DNA of 64,000 bases from Tetragonia tetragonoides (GCA_038025085.1 CM076140.1:21267501-21331500), one strand, 5' to 3'. Shown: positions 35,801 through 48,299, numbered from the stretch's first letter. A program made the numbers and translations. The notes: a model not told the origin generated them from the sequence alone.

Positions 35801-38800
35801 GCAGGAAGCTTCCTAGAGTATCATTTTCCATACCATTTCCCCTCACCAAAAAGTGCTTCCCCCCCCCCCAACCTCCCGTCTTCCAAAAATACAGTGCTTC
35901 CCCACCAAAGGCTGATGCATCATCCATTATAAATGTAAACTTTTGAACACATTCTTTGATCAAGTAGCAATGTTATCAGGACTGGAGCGATTTTACAAAG
36001 TTAACACATTAAGGGTGTTTCCATTGTTAATGTCCTTTCTTTGGGCATCATTTCACAGGCGTTTCCCATTCCTAAATTTTGAAGTTGCTGTCATTTCATA
36101 TGTGTCGCAGCTTCCACTTATCTGCAACATTGGTTTCTGTTCATGGTGAAAGGACCATGCTGCATAGCAGGTCCTAGTCTTGAACTTGATATCCAGGTTA
36201 TCTCTGTGTTGTGTTGTGTCGCAGGAACCCACGTATCGTACCCAAAATCCCAAGTTAGAGTAAGATTGATCTGCATTTTACATTCCCAATTGAAAATCAT
36301 GACACCACATGTTTGACATGGGTAAAGGAGCATGCTGCATATCAGGTCATGCCATCTTGCCTAGTGCTGAGCTGCAAATCCAGGGTCTCTTTGTGTTGTA
36401 TCACAGTGACACAGGTGTAAGTTTGAGTAAGAATGAGCTTAACTGCAGAGTCTGAAATGAAAATCATGACGCCAGATGTTTGTCCGAAAAGTTTTCTGAG
36501 TCAAGACCATTGATGGGCAGAATGCCGTTTGTTAAGATTTGTGGGGACGGGAACGGGAACAAAACTCGTAAAATTTAGAATCGGGAACAATGGGAGTAGG
36601 TTGAGAAGGGATGATAGAAACATGGTGTGATAAGGAACTTTTTGTATGATTTTTTAATCATACCTGTTGAATGTAGAGAGAGAGGAGTTGGGAACCTTTC
36701 TTAACCCTGTCATGGGTTGTTTGTCAATTGGTAATACTCACTAAACCCCAACAAATACAGTAATAAACTATGATGCTCGGACTCGGGTACGGGTGTCGGA
36801 CTCGGATATGGATCCGAGAGTCCAATACGGGAAAATGATAATATGAAGATACGGGGACACTTATCATAAGTATCTAAATTTAATATGTGGACACGGGGAC
36901 ATGGGAAAACTGAGTAATGGGAAGAGAAAAAAAAAACCACAAAAGAAAGGAAAAGTCTGTATCCTTGGTAAGTTGCGAGAAAAAGTAAAGAAGTTTAAAC
37001 GTAGATAAGTAATTGGGAAGGTAAAAGGACTGATAAGTTATTGGACAGCTGTAAAGTAGTGGTAGATGAGTAATTAAATACTTTCTGAGAAGGTAAAAGG
37101 AGTGGTTTCTATAAATATTTTTTAATGGGTAACAGCTGTCAGTGGTTGAATTCTTTTACCCCTCACTCTCCTACTTTTTGCATTCCCCATGTTTTCTCTC
37201 TCTCCTCCAGACCCTCTCTCTCCCTCGTCTCTCAATCTCTTCTGTGTTCTCCATTTTAGAACTTCACCTCCTGCCATGGCTAGAAGCCCTGAAGTAGATC
37301 TGCAAACGCAGCAGCCGAGTCCAACTTTTTCTTGCCGGGTCCGACCCATATCCCGTGTCCGTACCCGGGTCGTGTTGTGTCAACACAGGTACGGCGGGGT
37401 GAACAGCCGAGTCCGAGCCATAGGTAATAAAGCTTGTAGAAGACAGCTTTATAAGAGGGAGTGAGGAAAGAGTACAGTTGTCGCCAAAGTCCAGCTGTCA
37501 GCCAAGTTAATAGGGAAAGAGAGGGAGGGCAGCAAGGCTTGCATTTACTTTTTTTTTTTTTTGAGTGAAAGGCTTGCATTTACTAAATCCAGAAATTGAC
37601 ATAACATGCATCTCTCTCTCTTCTCTCCGAGGACCAGCGACTGACCACTGCACGCCAGCAAAGCTCAAAAGCTGTCATCTGTCAGGGGTTCAATGCTTCA
37701 ATGCAGATCTAGGGTTTTCTATCAAACCCTACACCCAATGTATTAAAAAGCGCGCCTGAGGCGCGCCTAGGCGCACGAGGCGTGAGGCGCAGCAGCCCAT
37801 CGCTTTTTGAGGGTGAGGCGAGGCGATTTCACCGAGGCGCACCGAGCGCACTGAGGCGCACTTGAGGCGCACCGAGGCGCACTTGAGGCGCACGTGAGGC
37901 GCATCTTAGATAGATTATGATGAAAAAAAACGTTTATTTTATAGCATTTTTTCTGTCATACACAAGTGCGCCTCACCTCACTGAGGCGCGCGCCTTCGCG
38001 TTGCGCCTTGCGCCTAGGCTCTATGGACCTCCATCGCCTCATTGCGCCTCGCGCCTTTTAATACATTGCCTACACCTGAAATTAGCCACGATTTCTTCTC
38101 ACAGAAGTATAGTTGGCTAGATATTGTAGACGAACAAACAAGAATCTCAAGCCGTAAGATTTGATGAACTGGGTTGCGTTGCGTCCCACAGCGACCAGAG
38201 TTGAGATCGACCCACGTTCTGGGACACAGAAACCCGTTCGGGAGACCATGGCTCGACCCATGCGTTCCGTGAAACTATGGTCAAGGTCACGACAGGTAGG
38301 TGAGCTAGTTGACCCCATGCAGTCGAACTTTTTCAACATAGGTGTCTCTGATGTTGTGTACTAACAGAAGCTGAAAATGCTCATTTTGTTGAAGCAATCG
38401 ATAAACGAATGAGATGAATGACAAGGACAAGACGCAACTGTTTTGCTGGTGTTTGTGTTACTCACATGCACCCTGCTAAAGCTAAATTAAAAGAGAAGGG
38501 CTTGTGTCCAAAAGTTTACTTACAAACTGCTTACATACGCCACATTTTGGATGATACTGCTCTTTGTAGCAAGATCTGTGATAAGGGTAACCTCCATACA
38601 TAGAGAACTACAACAAAGACAAGAACAAACGCATTAGCCATGATAGACGAAAGATTGAGTATCAGAAATATGCGAGACAAAAAGAATACGGTATTGAACA
38701 GCAGTGGTGCCGGCATGGCATCATGCAGACTCAGAATCTGAAGTAACTAATAGAAGCAAGATTTGTACCTCATAACCTGAAATGGGTGAACTGCAAGCAT

Positions 38801-40760
38801 GACATTTGAAACATTCAGGATGCCAAAGTCCACCCATGCAACTTAAGAAACGACCATAACCAATCTCAGAATGGCAACCAGCACAAATCCTGTGACACAA
38901 AAAGACACATAAGTAATATACTAATGTAGACGGATGTGAGAATTCCTTAAGGCGAGAAATAAAGGTTATGATAAAGACCACCAAGCTATAACGAGGAAAA
39001 ATAAAATTCAGATATCTAAGATAGTTGAATTACGCGGCCCTGCAAATACTTATACTGGGACACATTTGATTGAACAACCAGGTTGTTACATAATACAGGA
39101 ACATCTATCCAACAAAAGAAAACCACGACTCACAGCCACATTAACAATGTCAGCTTCAATGCAGTGCAGAGACAACAGACAAACATAGATAAGAATAAAC
39201 AATATAATATTAACACAAACAGAACCAATTTACAACAGGAACTTATACCTATACCCTGTTGGGTAGGGAACCGTAATGGGTTGATTCATGTTCCCATGTT
39301 CATATCCATATCGTGGAGGAGACTCGACTTTCAAACTTTCTTGAAGAGCTCTAGCAAGTTCTTCATCTTCCTTCACTTGTGAATCATAATCTAAACCAGG
39401 CACAGAATCATGCATGTCAGATGAATCACTTGGGCATGAATCAATTTATTGGTGTACCAAGCCAATCGAGGAGAAAAAGAACGAACAGACACATCAACGC
39501 TCTTTAGGCAAACAAAATGTAATCAAGTCCAGTAAGAAGACAAAGTGAAGAAGGATGTAGACCATTAATCATTTTTTCAAGAATGAAGCACATGAATTCT
39601 ACATATATTCATTCTGCAGATTTTAGGTGGAAATTTCAACCTGTTCTCTTCTCCAGCACCATGAGCACAGAACTCCCAGTGGAAATTCGAAGACTTTTTC
39701 CTTTTTAAACAAACTTGTGTTCCAAGAACTGATGATAATAATATTTCACATTTTAGAATCATCTATTGACATAGCTCGGATGCAAAAAAGCTTAACGAAG
39801 ATACTTAATGCAATCTGAGAGATCCCATATTCCTATTGTGTTCACCAGGAGAAGCAGACGAAAATGAATACAAGAAGGAAAGAATTATCAGCACGAACAA
39901 CCAGAAATATTGCATGCGGTGGATGGAACAAGAAGCGGATAGGACTGTTGCTCTGGTGGTAACTTGATAATAGGTTTCATAAAAAGATTGTCAACTGCTG
40001 TCAAAGCACCATGAAAAAATGGCAAATTTCAGGTTGGAAAAATTCCCCTACCCCAGACGAATTATGTAAGATGCATAGAAACCTAGAACGTCATAGATCT
40101 AAATACAAACATCAACTATATGTGTACAATCTACAGTCATCATCATAATCGGCCTTACGTTATGTGAAATTTTACACATCGCTACTTCAGAAGGCAGCAC
40201 TTGTTTTTATCACAGATGGAACAAAATAGAAAGAGAGACATTTTTCCAGGGACAAATGGCATAAATTAAGTAGCAGACTCCCATTACCAAAGACAGCTTT
40301 TCCTTTCTGCTCCTCTTCCAATAGTGACAATGCAATTGCCCGATCAATATCGTCATCCTCATGCTCTACATACGGCTCCTGAAAGAAAATGTAAGACTAT
40401 TAGACAGGAAAAGTTACAAGTAGGAGAAAATACATTTAGGATTCAATAATTCAACAACTAAGGCAGCTCACTACACGACACTTCTTAACGGTTACAAGTA
40501 CACTACCTCATACTACCAAATGAAATAAGACTAGAGTCCTGCACTTCTGTTCCATGTAAAGTCCAGAAAATAATTCAATATTACAGACACAAAAGTCAAC
40601 AATGAGCCAATTTCCACGAATTAATGAAGAGTCAGCTGAAGTGCTTTACCCCTGAAGTTGAAGGTGTATTCCAGATTGGATCTTCTGAATATCCATTATA
40701 ACTATGACCTTCTAACACCTTATGGTCCGAACCCTTAAAAATTTTGCTAAGCCAACCCAT
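29823..40760 (-). CDS. DA1: DA1/DAR1-like ubiquitin-activated LIM peptidase
   Basis: Eleven coding exons join in frame to 480 residues: 40650-40760, 40288-40378, 39249-39390, 38769-38889, 38524-38607, 34978-35097, 34617-34829, 34428-34490, 34140-34258, 30989-31047, 29823-30142; every junction is GT-AG. The start [11 protein letters not shown] is typical of the family. Two ubiquitin-interacting motifs follow ([27 protein letters not shown]). The LIM region opens with ICAGC and continues with [21 protein letters not shown] and HPFWDQKYC, then CCSCE. The C-terminal peptidase carries the zinc site HEMMH (exon 10), and exon 11 encodes [12 protein letters not shown] and [11 protein letters not shown]. 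Known DA1 proteins limit seed and organ growth by cleaving growth regulators after ubiquitination; that role is inferred here. The protein is somewhat shorter than Arabidopsis DA1/DAR1, mainly near the UIMs. Which paralogue it is cannot be settled by eye. Confidence 0.93.
30196..30226. repeat. C15-AATTC-G11 inverted homopolymer
   Basis: Fifteen C, then AATTC, then eleven G form a near-perfect hairpin in the last DA1 intron, about 50 bp upstream of the final acceptor (exon 11 begins at 30142 on the minus strand). It may be biological or an assembly artefact. Confidence 0.8.
30366..30985 (+). mobile_element. 5'-truncated LINE inserted at a DA1 splice donor
   Basis: It encodes a fragment of LINE RNase H ([11 protein letters not shown], then [10 protein letters not shown]) and ends in an A-rich CAAAAACAAAA-type tail. 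A 19-bp target duplication AACCTTTAAGACGAAGCCA flanks it at 30347-30365 and 30986-31004. The duplicated target spans the exon 10/intron boundary of the DA1 gene on the opposite strand, so the exon end and its donor are preserved and the LINE lies in the intron. Confidence 0.93.
32610..33360 (-). mobile_element. 5'-truncated LINE fragment in DA1 intron
   Basis: On the minus strand the sequence reads as the end of LINE ORF2: [21 protein letters not shown] followed by LLPNICVMC (zf-RVT region), then after a frame change [14 protein letters not shown] sequence and a Trp-rich tail. It ends near 32610 with a short A-run. The edges are approximate and I found no clear target duplication. Confidence 0.65.
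33820..33950 (-). mobile_element. possible tRNA-derived SINE
   Basis: On the minus strand GGAGGTGGAGTTGTGGTA and, about 40 bp later, GTTCGATTCTC resemble the A and B boxes of a pol III promoter, as in tRNA-derived SINEs. No poly(A) tail or target duplication is clear. Confidence 0.35.
36146..36500. repeat. diverged tandem duplication of about 180 bp
   Basis: Two adjacent copies share CATGCTGCATA.CAGGTC, CCAGG.T.TCTxTGTGTTGT, GAGTAAGA.TGA and GAAAATCATGAC.CCA. They lie in a DA1 intron and have no coding content. Confidence 0.6.
36768..37423. mobile_element. hAT-type non-autonomous element in DA1 intron
   Basis: The left end CTATGATGCTCGGACTCGGG and the inverted right end CTATGGCTCGGACTCGGCTG form terminal inverted repeats. 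The 8-bp target duplication GTAATAAA lies at 36760-36767 and 37424-37431. Subterminal GGACTCGG/GGACACGG repeats are typical of such elements. The small frames inside are not genes. Confidence 0.88.
37736..38068. mobile_element. GC-rich hAT-type MITE in DA1 intron
   Basis: A perfect 13-bp terminal inverted repeat CAATGTATTAAAA / TTTTAATACATTG is flanked by the 8-bp target duplication CCTACACC (37728-37735 and 38069-38076). Inside, short units around GAGGCGCAC repeat on the left arm and their complements (GTGCGCCTC) on the right arm, so the element can fold into a long hairpin. Confidence 0.93.
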
Positions 40761-41226
40761 AATGCTGAGTGCTATCTGTTCATTACCAAGAAACTCTTCA
40801 TCTGCTCAAAGATTTTTCCTCTTACCTGAACAAGAAATAACAAAACCGAAGAAATTGTAAAATAGGCTTCTGATTTTCTTTTTCTTTCAAAAGTAGTTTT
40901 AGCTTTTAAGCATTATGTTGAGGACTTAAAAGAGCCATATCCAATCAATAATAACACACATTAATAAGAAGAAATGTATATAACACTTAGTAAAGGACAG
41001 AACAGCTAAACAAACATTCCTTGCTTTTCAGAAATAGGATATCCTCTTACTGCAGTTCACATTTTAACGTAAATTTTCTTACAAGCAAATAACAACTACT
41101 TTCGATATCGTCAACATAGAATTATAGAGAGATGTTTGGGGTTGAGAAGTGTGATAGGAGTTCCAGTCCCTTCCAGATGATGATAATGCAACTAAAACTA
41201 AGGGAGAAATGATATTAGACAAATGT

Positions 41227-41598
41227 GCATGGAGGAGACTTGGTTGTTTCCAGACACAGTTATAGAGATCATGCAGGTGAGATTAGGGTGGAGGAAGAAG
41301 AAGAAACTGCTTTAGAAGAATGCTATCTTTGCGGTCCTATGGTGTATTTGGCTGGAGTGGAATGCTAGAGTTTTTGCTGGTATTTCTATGTCAGCTGATA
41401 TGTTGTGGTTGTGGTATAAGGTTGTACACCTAGCCTCTTTGTGGGCTAAGGCATCGGGGTGTTTTCGTAGCTATCCTATTACGCATGGTTTGCATCATTG
41501 GGCTGATTTGTAAATAGATTCCTCTGGAGGACTCCTTGTCGTCTTAGGATGTACTTCTGACTTCTATCAATACAAATGTTTTCTTATCTAAAAATATC
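41227..41598 (+). mobile_element. 5'-truncated LINE with 16-bp target duplication
   Basis: The plus strand encodes the tail of a LINE ORF2 (CIWLEWNARVFAG, then SLWAKASGCFRSY) and ends in TTCTTATCTAAAAATATC. The duplication GATATTAGACAAATGT is exact at 41211-41226 and 41599-41614. Confidence 0.92.
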
Positions 41599-43899
41599 GA
41601 TATTAGACAAATGTCAGAGTTACTATACTGCATATTAGCTAAAGAAGTATTGACATGCACATAAACGAGCATGAGGATGTACATAAGCCAAGTGATAAGA
41701 CTTGAAGTGATGAGTACAGACTGTTTCTTGGTAACAAATAATTCATTTTCACAACCAAATGACAAGAATAATATGCATCAGAAGATAGGCCTAGGACCAC
41801 CTCCTCGGAAGGCTTTCCTCTATGTCTTCAAGCTAACAAAATATCCACATAATGCTTAGTACAACTAGTAAGTTTATGCCGTAACAAGGAAAAAAAAATT
41901 AAAAAAAAACAAGCCTAGTACCAACTTTAAACTTGAGAAGGTAAAAAGTCCCCAAAATAGGAATCCTTGAGTGCTGAAATATCCTCCGGTGCCTTTCTCT
42001 CCACAAAAGTAAACTAAAGCAACAGTTGCAAATGAAGCCCGCTTTTGAACTTGACACAGAGTTGTGTTAGTTTGGGACCCTTTTTACATCATAAAGCATA
42101 CTTGGTCTGCTGTCAGAAACAAAATCCTTACTAAGGTCAGGTTATTCCACTTTGGGGTACACGTTGGGGAATGTGAACTGTGTGTAATGTCCAGAAGATA
42201 AGACGGAAGAACAAACACCATCTTATCTTTGAATGCGAGTACTCCAAGCAGCTATTTCAAGCTGCCACGGCTTGAGTTGCAGCTGAAGACCACTTTTGCA
42301 GGTGGAGTAGAAACATCAGAGGCACGAGGGTGCAACAAACATATGTATAAATTATAATGCAGTTGTGTGTGCTGTCGCTGGTTACAAATGGAATGTCAGA
42401 AACAGATTGATTTTATCGAAGATTGGTCCTTCCCAAGATAAGATCATTCAACAAAATGTATTTGAAGCAAAGACCTCGATTTAAAAACCAAGCACCTGCA
42501 TTACTCATTGTACCTTCCATTATAAAGTACAAAGTACCTGTCTATGAGAATGGACACTCCAAACTAGATAAATACTTAAATCTCCCTGAAGATAGGCAAA
42601 GTTGACCCTTCAACCAGTTTGAAATACATGTCATGCTAGAGAACTCTAAGCCAAGTGGCCCAAGTCCAAGTAACATGGCAATCAACAATATGGATTATCT
42701 AACAGATAATGCTGATCTTACAAGGTAGGACAAAAACTGAAGGAATAATTAAGCCAAAAAACATCATTTCAGGTGTTAAATACCTTGGTTAGGCTAGGGA
42801 CTAATCACTGCAATTAGAGAGGCAAACGCAATACAGTTCACTTTGGTTGTACTCTGGTTCTATGGAGCAGCTAAGCATCCTTGGTGACAAAGAACCTCTT
42901 GCAAATTGACCAATAAGGGCCTGAGTTATGTTAATGATCTCATTGATTTAGATTGTGGTACAGGGGTACAGCTGCCATAGGTTAGCAACTTTCGAGATGA
43001 AAACTAGCTTGCTAGTGGCTAGTAGCAGCAGGATCAGCAATAGCTGTATTTTTTCAAATCTTCTCTCTTTGTTTATGTTTATCACAAACTGCTCTAAGCT
43101 CAAGCTAAGATAAACTCCTACACATATAGCTCTATTGAGGACAGAGTAAGTTCAATGAATTTCAGTCTAGTGCACTTCTCTAAGTTTGTGCTCTCATTTT
43201 TTTGTGAACAGTCTAGTTTCATTTGTTCTGGGGAAGATTAATGTGAATTGAAGCCAGTAAGACTATGTAAGGTTGTGTATCCCTAGGTGAGTTTAATCTT
43301 TTTTCCCGCAAGATAAAACTTTTTCTGAAATTCTTATCTAATTCAAAAGTCCAATAGAGTGTCCTATCTTTTATCATGTCTGGTTCTTCAAACCAAATTT
43401 CTTTTGCCACAAATTTTCACAGATATTCTCTCTAATTTTCTATCTTGCGCTGCAAATTTCACTTGTTTTCTTCAACAAAGTTTCTGCACATTACAGGACA
43501 TTTTCTTTGGAGCTCTGCACCATTTTCGTTTTGCATGCCTTTTGGCCTCAGATTGACTCCAGAAAATTTTCAGGGACAAGAAATTCCTAATTTTCTTCAA
43601 CTAACCAGAATTAATCAAAGTCTGGCCATGCTTGCATCACCTGTAGATCAAAAGTATCTGACTTCTACGACAATTCATCTCTATAAGAACCTGAGACAGT
43701 CAGAAGTCACCCTATAGTTTCAGAGAGGGAAAGCTATAAGAGAATGTAGATACAATTCTCTCCCAACATTTATGCTTCTAAGACCAGTAGATTTATGTTA
43801 GTTAGACTGCTCATCCCAAGCCAACCATAAGAACCCACCCCCAATCTTCGGATATTGAATACAATGCAACTCTTTGAAGCAGATATTGCACCGAAAGAG

Positions 43900-44260
43900 C
43901 AAAGCAACCTAGAAGGTTAAGGACTCCTCAAAAGAAACTACTAACTGCAAATCACCACAATGGCGCTGAACGTCAGTAATAGTCACCCCCTTAAAAGCCT
44001 CAGCCACTTTGCCCGGCACACAACTCCAAACAAAGTAAAGTGCCTTGGCCATCTCAGAGAAAATCTGAGCATTCTGGTCCAACCAACTGCTCCAGAAAAA
44101 CGGCGAAAAAAGCGCACCACCACAATAATCTAGCCTCATTACGGCTTATCACCCAACATAATGAGCCTGCAAATGCTGTAAAATAGTAGCTCGACAAATA
44201 AAACACCCGCACCCCTTCACACCAAACAGCCTCCATGACAACATCCGAGAGGTTCACCCA
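43900..44260 (-). mobile_element. decayed LINE ORF2 fragment
   Basis: Minus-strand frames contain FFAVFLEQLVGPECSDF and, one frame away, WSSWLDQNAQIFSEM, which resemble the W-x-x-W-x-x-R-N-x-R-x-F end of LINE ORF2. It is frameshifted, with no clear ends. Confidence 0.45.
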
Positions 44261-45043
44261 AGAACAATGAAACTTGATACTAGATGAAGAGCTTATACAC
44301 TGGAAGTTCTAGCAAAAACGCTGTAAACAAGCTTCCATTTTTACTTTTTAATATATATCATCTCTATGTCCTAAATCAAGGAACACTGCAGTCTGCTGCT
44401 GCACAGAATCCTAAGAACAGCTGAAAGCCTGAAACACATCCTAAGAGCAGTGCATTGCAACATATACTGCCACGTCTCTTTCACTAAAATAAATCTCCCA
44501 TGTTGCAAAATCTCCAGCCTAAAAAGATGCAACATTTATATTCCATTGCTAAGACCATGATAGACGTTGGAGGGACTAGGGAGCCCCACAATTCTATTTT
44601 CATATCTCATTCCCATCCTGTAACATTACAAAGTCTAACCAATATCCTGTAGTTCCTAATGGAGAACACATGAAGGAACTTATTCCTAGAATAATCAAAA
44701 TAGCACAAAATCAATAACACAATTTCACTCACCACCTTCCTTTTTGCCCATTTACAATTCTTCAATAAGAAAAGAAAAAGGAGTTTTTTACCTTCTTTTC
44801 AACCTTCTAACCATTCAAAGGCCAACAAAATTACCAGATTAGTTCAGCAAGAGGAAACCCATTCTTGGAACATGAACTCATGAAGACTCATGCAGATTAT
44901 CAAGTACAAAAATGCTGCCTTAGCCAAAAATTTGCAAGCATAATCCAAACAGAAAGCAGTTATCTTTAGACAGTAACTCAAAATACCCATTTCACAAAAG
45001 GAAGCCTTTAAAGAAAATGGAAATTGAACGATGATAGACTCAC

Positions 45044-45240
45044 CTGGGTTAAGCTGAAAAATCCACAGAATCTGTAGAACCAAACTCTGAACACCAACTT
45101 CAAGAATTTGCTTAAAGGCAAGGAAATCTTGAAAAACCCACAATACAATTTGGTAGAATAAATTGAATTTTGTATGTAACAAGCTTCTTTTGAGCTCAAA
45201 TTGCTATCAAAAGAATCATGTACAAGAAAAGAAGGAAGGA
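45044..45240 (-). other. candidate first (untranslated) exon of the DA1 gene
   Basis: On the minus strand a transcript-like stretch ends at GCTTAACCCAG|GTGAGTC (donor GT at 45043-45042), a strong consensus. It is in the right orientation and position to be the DA1 leader. This rests on the splice consensus alone. Confidence 0.3.
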
Positions 45241-45689
45241 ATGAATAATCTGTGCAAACAAATAAGATTTTGTGTAGGTCTATATGGGCAGATGCAGATT
45301 AAACCCAAGTATAAAGATAACTTTGTTATCTAATTAAAATGATTTTATACCCCAATCAAAGTCAAAATCAAAGAAACGTGTAAAACTTTCTTAAAGCCCA
45401 AGAGAGTTTGACGAGATGAAGTTTCAAACCCAGATGGGCATTTCATATATTCTTGTCAATTTACTTGCTGCTTTGACAATTGACATAATCAAAGTACAAG
45501 AATACGGAAAAGATTTTAGTAAATTTTCTCCCTCCTCTTTAATGGAAGGGAGTATGACATTGACAAGTTTTGATTTGATGGGGTTTTGGGCAAGACGATC
45601 TCGTGATGGGTAGTCAATATTTAGGCTTTGTTTAATGGATAAACTAACTTTACCTTTCCACAATTAAAGACCTCTACCAACAGTACATT

Positions 45690-46182
45690 GGGTGTGTTCG
45701 ACAACTTTTAAAGTAGAGATTAGTAATTTGACCAAGTCTAATCACTGCTATAATAAATTTGAGTGTTCGGTTAGCTTTTATATAGTAGTGTTTGGAAGTG
45801 GTTCACAGTATTTCTACCAGTGAATGCTAAACGTTAATTATATTAACGTTTCACCATCTTAAATAGTGTTTGGCAGATTAATCCCAAAACTAGCCCTATT
45901 GTTGTATACTAGAAAACGACAAGTCTAATTCTCCCTTTGTCCCCTTGCCTTTCCAATTCTCCCTGATGCATGATCATTGATTATTTTGAAGTAAGAATGT
46001 AAGATGCATGCATGATCATAGAGTACATGATTCTTAATCTTATAAATATTATTATAATATCTTATAGAATGAGAAGAAGCACCCAAAAAGAAACCACAAA
46101 TTACCTAAGATAATTAAATAATAATAATAATTATTATTATTATTATAACAATAACAATAATAATAATAATAATAATAATTAA

Positions 46183-46258
<76 letters not shown>

Positions 46259-46445
46259 TTGAGGATGCCCCTTTCAGTCATTTTACATTTATCAGCTATC
46301 CCAACACCCAACTTAGCCGAACACTCAACCTAATAAACAACTGACAGCTATATACTACTACAAACCGCTAATAGCTAGTTCAACAGCTAACCACTAGTAA
46401 AACAGCTAAGACTACAGCTACAGCTAGTTATTGCCGAACAAACCC
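45690..46445. mobile_element. Tourist/Harbinger-like non-autonomous element
   Basis: Ends GGGTGTGTTCGACAAC and, inverted, GGGTTTGTTCGGCAAT form an imperfect terminal inverted repeat, and ATT flanks it on both sides (45687-45689 and 46446-46448). Subterminal AGCTA/TAGCT motifs are frequent. The GGG..TGTT.G start and 3-bp duplication suit the Tourist group. It contains an ATT microsatellite. Confidence 0.65.
46121..46258. repeat. (ATT)n/(AAT)n microsatellite
   Basis: A run of about 45 trinucleotide units, switching from AAT to ATT phase partway, inside the Tourist-like element. The poly-Ile frame across it is an artefact. Confidence 0.95.
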
Positions 46446-46448
46446 ATT

Positions 46449-47330
46449 ATGATTTTAGATGGTGGACAACATAAAAACATGATTAGTTGTGACAAAGAGT
46501 ATGTTTGTCCAAGGTCTTTTTTGGGAAATTTCAGCTTTTACACTTGTGAATAAGCTTTTGTCCATTAGAAGAGTCTAATTTGGATTTTACAAAGCAAAAA
46601 ATCCATAGTTTGGGACACAACAATTTTTTTACTGAGTTTCTTGTGGGACGAAATTAAAGAATACACACACATTTTCTACGAGAAGTATTATTTTGACATT
46701 TGGATCTGATTTGCGTTTAAGCACTTAAATTTGTTTTAGCTTCTTACTATGATTTAATCCACATCTTGGGTTGATCATTAAACTAATTAAACATTTGCAA
46801 GAAGTCGATTATTATTTTTCTTCTGTATGGTGTTTAATCACTTTATCACTAAACAATTTTAATTTCGATAATTAATCTCGCCAATTAGCATTAATCAAGG
46901 TGGTGTTTAAGTACTTTATCCTTGTCTAATCTAGTTGTTTCAAGCTTGTTGGTGGAAACATTATACAAACTATATCAATCCCCCCTTAATTGACTTCTAT
47001 TGGAAATCAGTAAATTCCTTAAGCCTTGTAGTCATGCATCAAATTGGTATCTAAACAAAATCAAGTTTGTTCCTCGATTTGTTCCTCGGTTTGTTCTTAC
47101 CAAATCCATATCACTTTCATCCCCCTTTGTCCCAGCTACAAATATACATTAGCCCAAACAGAATCGAACAAAGAAGAACCCCAAAACAAATGAGTATTGA
47201 AATAATTGTCCTAATTTGAGTTGTGCAAGTTTTAGTTTGAAAATCATTGAGCATGCATGAGTATTGAAATTCCAACAACTTAATATATTGCAAAGTATGG
47301 ATTAAACCATCTTCATTATTTAAATTTAAG
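46449..47330. other. gene-free AT-rich DNA
   Basis: No coding frame, RNA gene or repeat boundary recognised; only short random frames are present. Confidence 0.5.
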
Positions 47331-47830
47331 GAAAATTTCCACTTTGGTGCCCTGACGTTTGGGTTAATCATTATTTAGTGCCCCGTGTTTTAAATATTAC
47401 TACTTTAGTTACCTGAGATATGTTAAAAAGTTCCAGCTACGTTTCTTCCAGTACATTATTCTGTCATTGCTGACGTGGCATTTAATAAGTGCACATGATT
47501 AATGGTTCACATTGCAATGACGAAATTACCTCCATTTAATAAGTGACATTGTTATTTTCCAAGTCTGAGAACAAGATCAAGGGTTGTGATTTGTCTCTCA
47601 CCACATATCATGTGCACTTACTAAATGTCACGTCAGCAAATGTACGCCATTAATCGTGTGCACTTATTAAATATCACATCAGCAAACAACGTAATGTAAC
47701 GGATGTAACGGAAAAAAATGTGACTGAAACTTTTGCACATATCTAAGGTAATTAAAGTGGTAATATTGAAAACACGGGGCACTAAATAATGATTAACCCA
47801 AACGTCAGTGCACCAAAATGGAAATTTTCC
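47331..47830. mobile_element. MULE-like MITE with long terminal inverted repeats
   Basis: The two ends match as inverted repeats for more than 100 bp (GAAAATTTCCACTTTGGTGC... against the inverted GGAAAATTTCCATTTTGGTGC...). They share GACGTTTGGGTTAATCATTA and AGTGCCCCGTGTTTT. The direct repeat TAAATTTAAG flanks it at 47321-47330 and 47831-47840. Long inverted repeats with a 9-10 bp duplication are typical of Mutator-like elements. No transposase is present. Confidence 0.9.
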
Positions 47831-48299
47831 TAAATTTAAGGTTTAGAAGTCAAGATATTGACTTTTGATATATTGTAGATTTGTTAGAACCCGTGGACCG
47901 CTAGTGAATGTAAGGGAGCTTATGTTAATTTATTACTTTGTGATTCAAGGTAATTCATGTCTAGATGAATTTGTATTTGTAATTCATTTTGGAGACATTG
48001 ATTGACAATGGATTAAAGAAATAATTCTTTGTTTATAATTCGTATACAATTATTGGATTGATTATGGTGGATGCATGATAGAAATTATATTAGAAATTCA
48101 CATGTGGTAATTATGGGTGGAATAATTACTTGTTGAGATTGCATGATTGAATAATGCATGTTTAACTGAAGTTAATTATTTGATGTTATTAATAGTGGAA
48201 ATTGAAATAAAATGATACATGCTTGTTCAATTGTAAACTTAGCTCAATTAGCTATGTGAATCATGTTAGAACTTAGAAGCATGTGAATCATGTTAGAAG

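Larger units (their letters stand above)
35098..38523 (-). other. DA1 intron between the LIM exons
   Basis: No coding exon is seen between the exons at 38524-38607 and 34978-35097, and the reading frame joins directly across. The intron contains a local duplication (about 36146-36500), a C10 run near 35861 and two hAT-type elements, all listed separately. Confidence 0.8.
40761..45043 (-). other. probable 5' UTR intron region of the DA1 gene
   Basis: Upstream of the start codon no further coding exon is seen. A donor-like CCCAG|GTGAG on the minus strand at 45044/45043 and acceptor-like TTGTTCAG near 40827 could bound one large UTR intron. It contains two LINE-like fragments (41227-41598 and about 43900-44260); the rest shows nothing recognisable. 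Confidence 0.35.

Noticed and set aside
37189..37464. Small frame beginning in front of [15 protein letters not shown] as a gene.
   Set aside because: It lies inside a hAT-type element with target duplication and shows no domain.
43445..43717. RT-like stretch CMPFGLRLTPENFQ in the DA1 UTR intron region.
   Set aside because: Only a short similarity to the [13 protein letters not shown] block; no neighbouring RT motif in any frame.
46114..46311. Poly-isoleucine frame.
   Set aside because: Translation of the ATT microsatellite.
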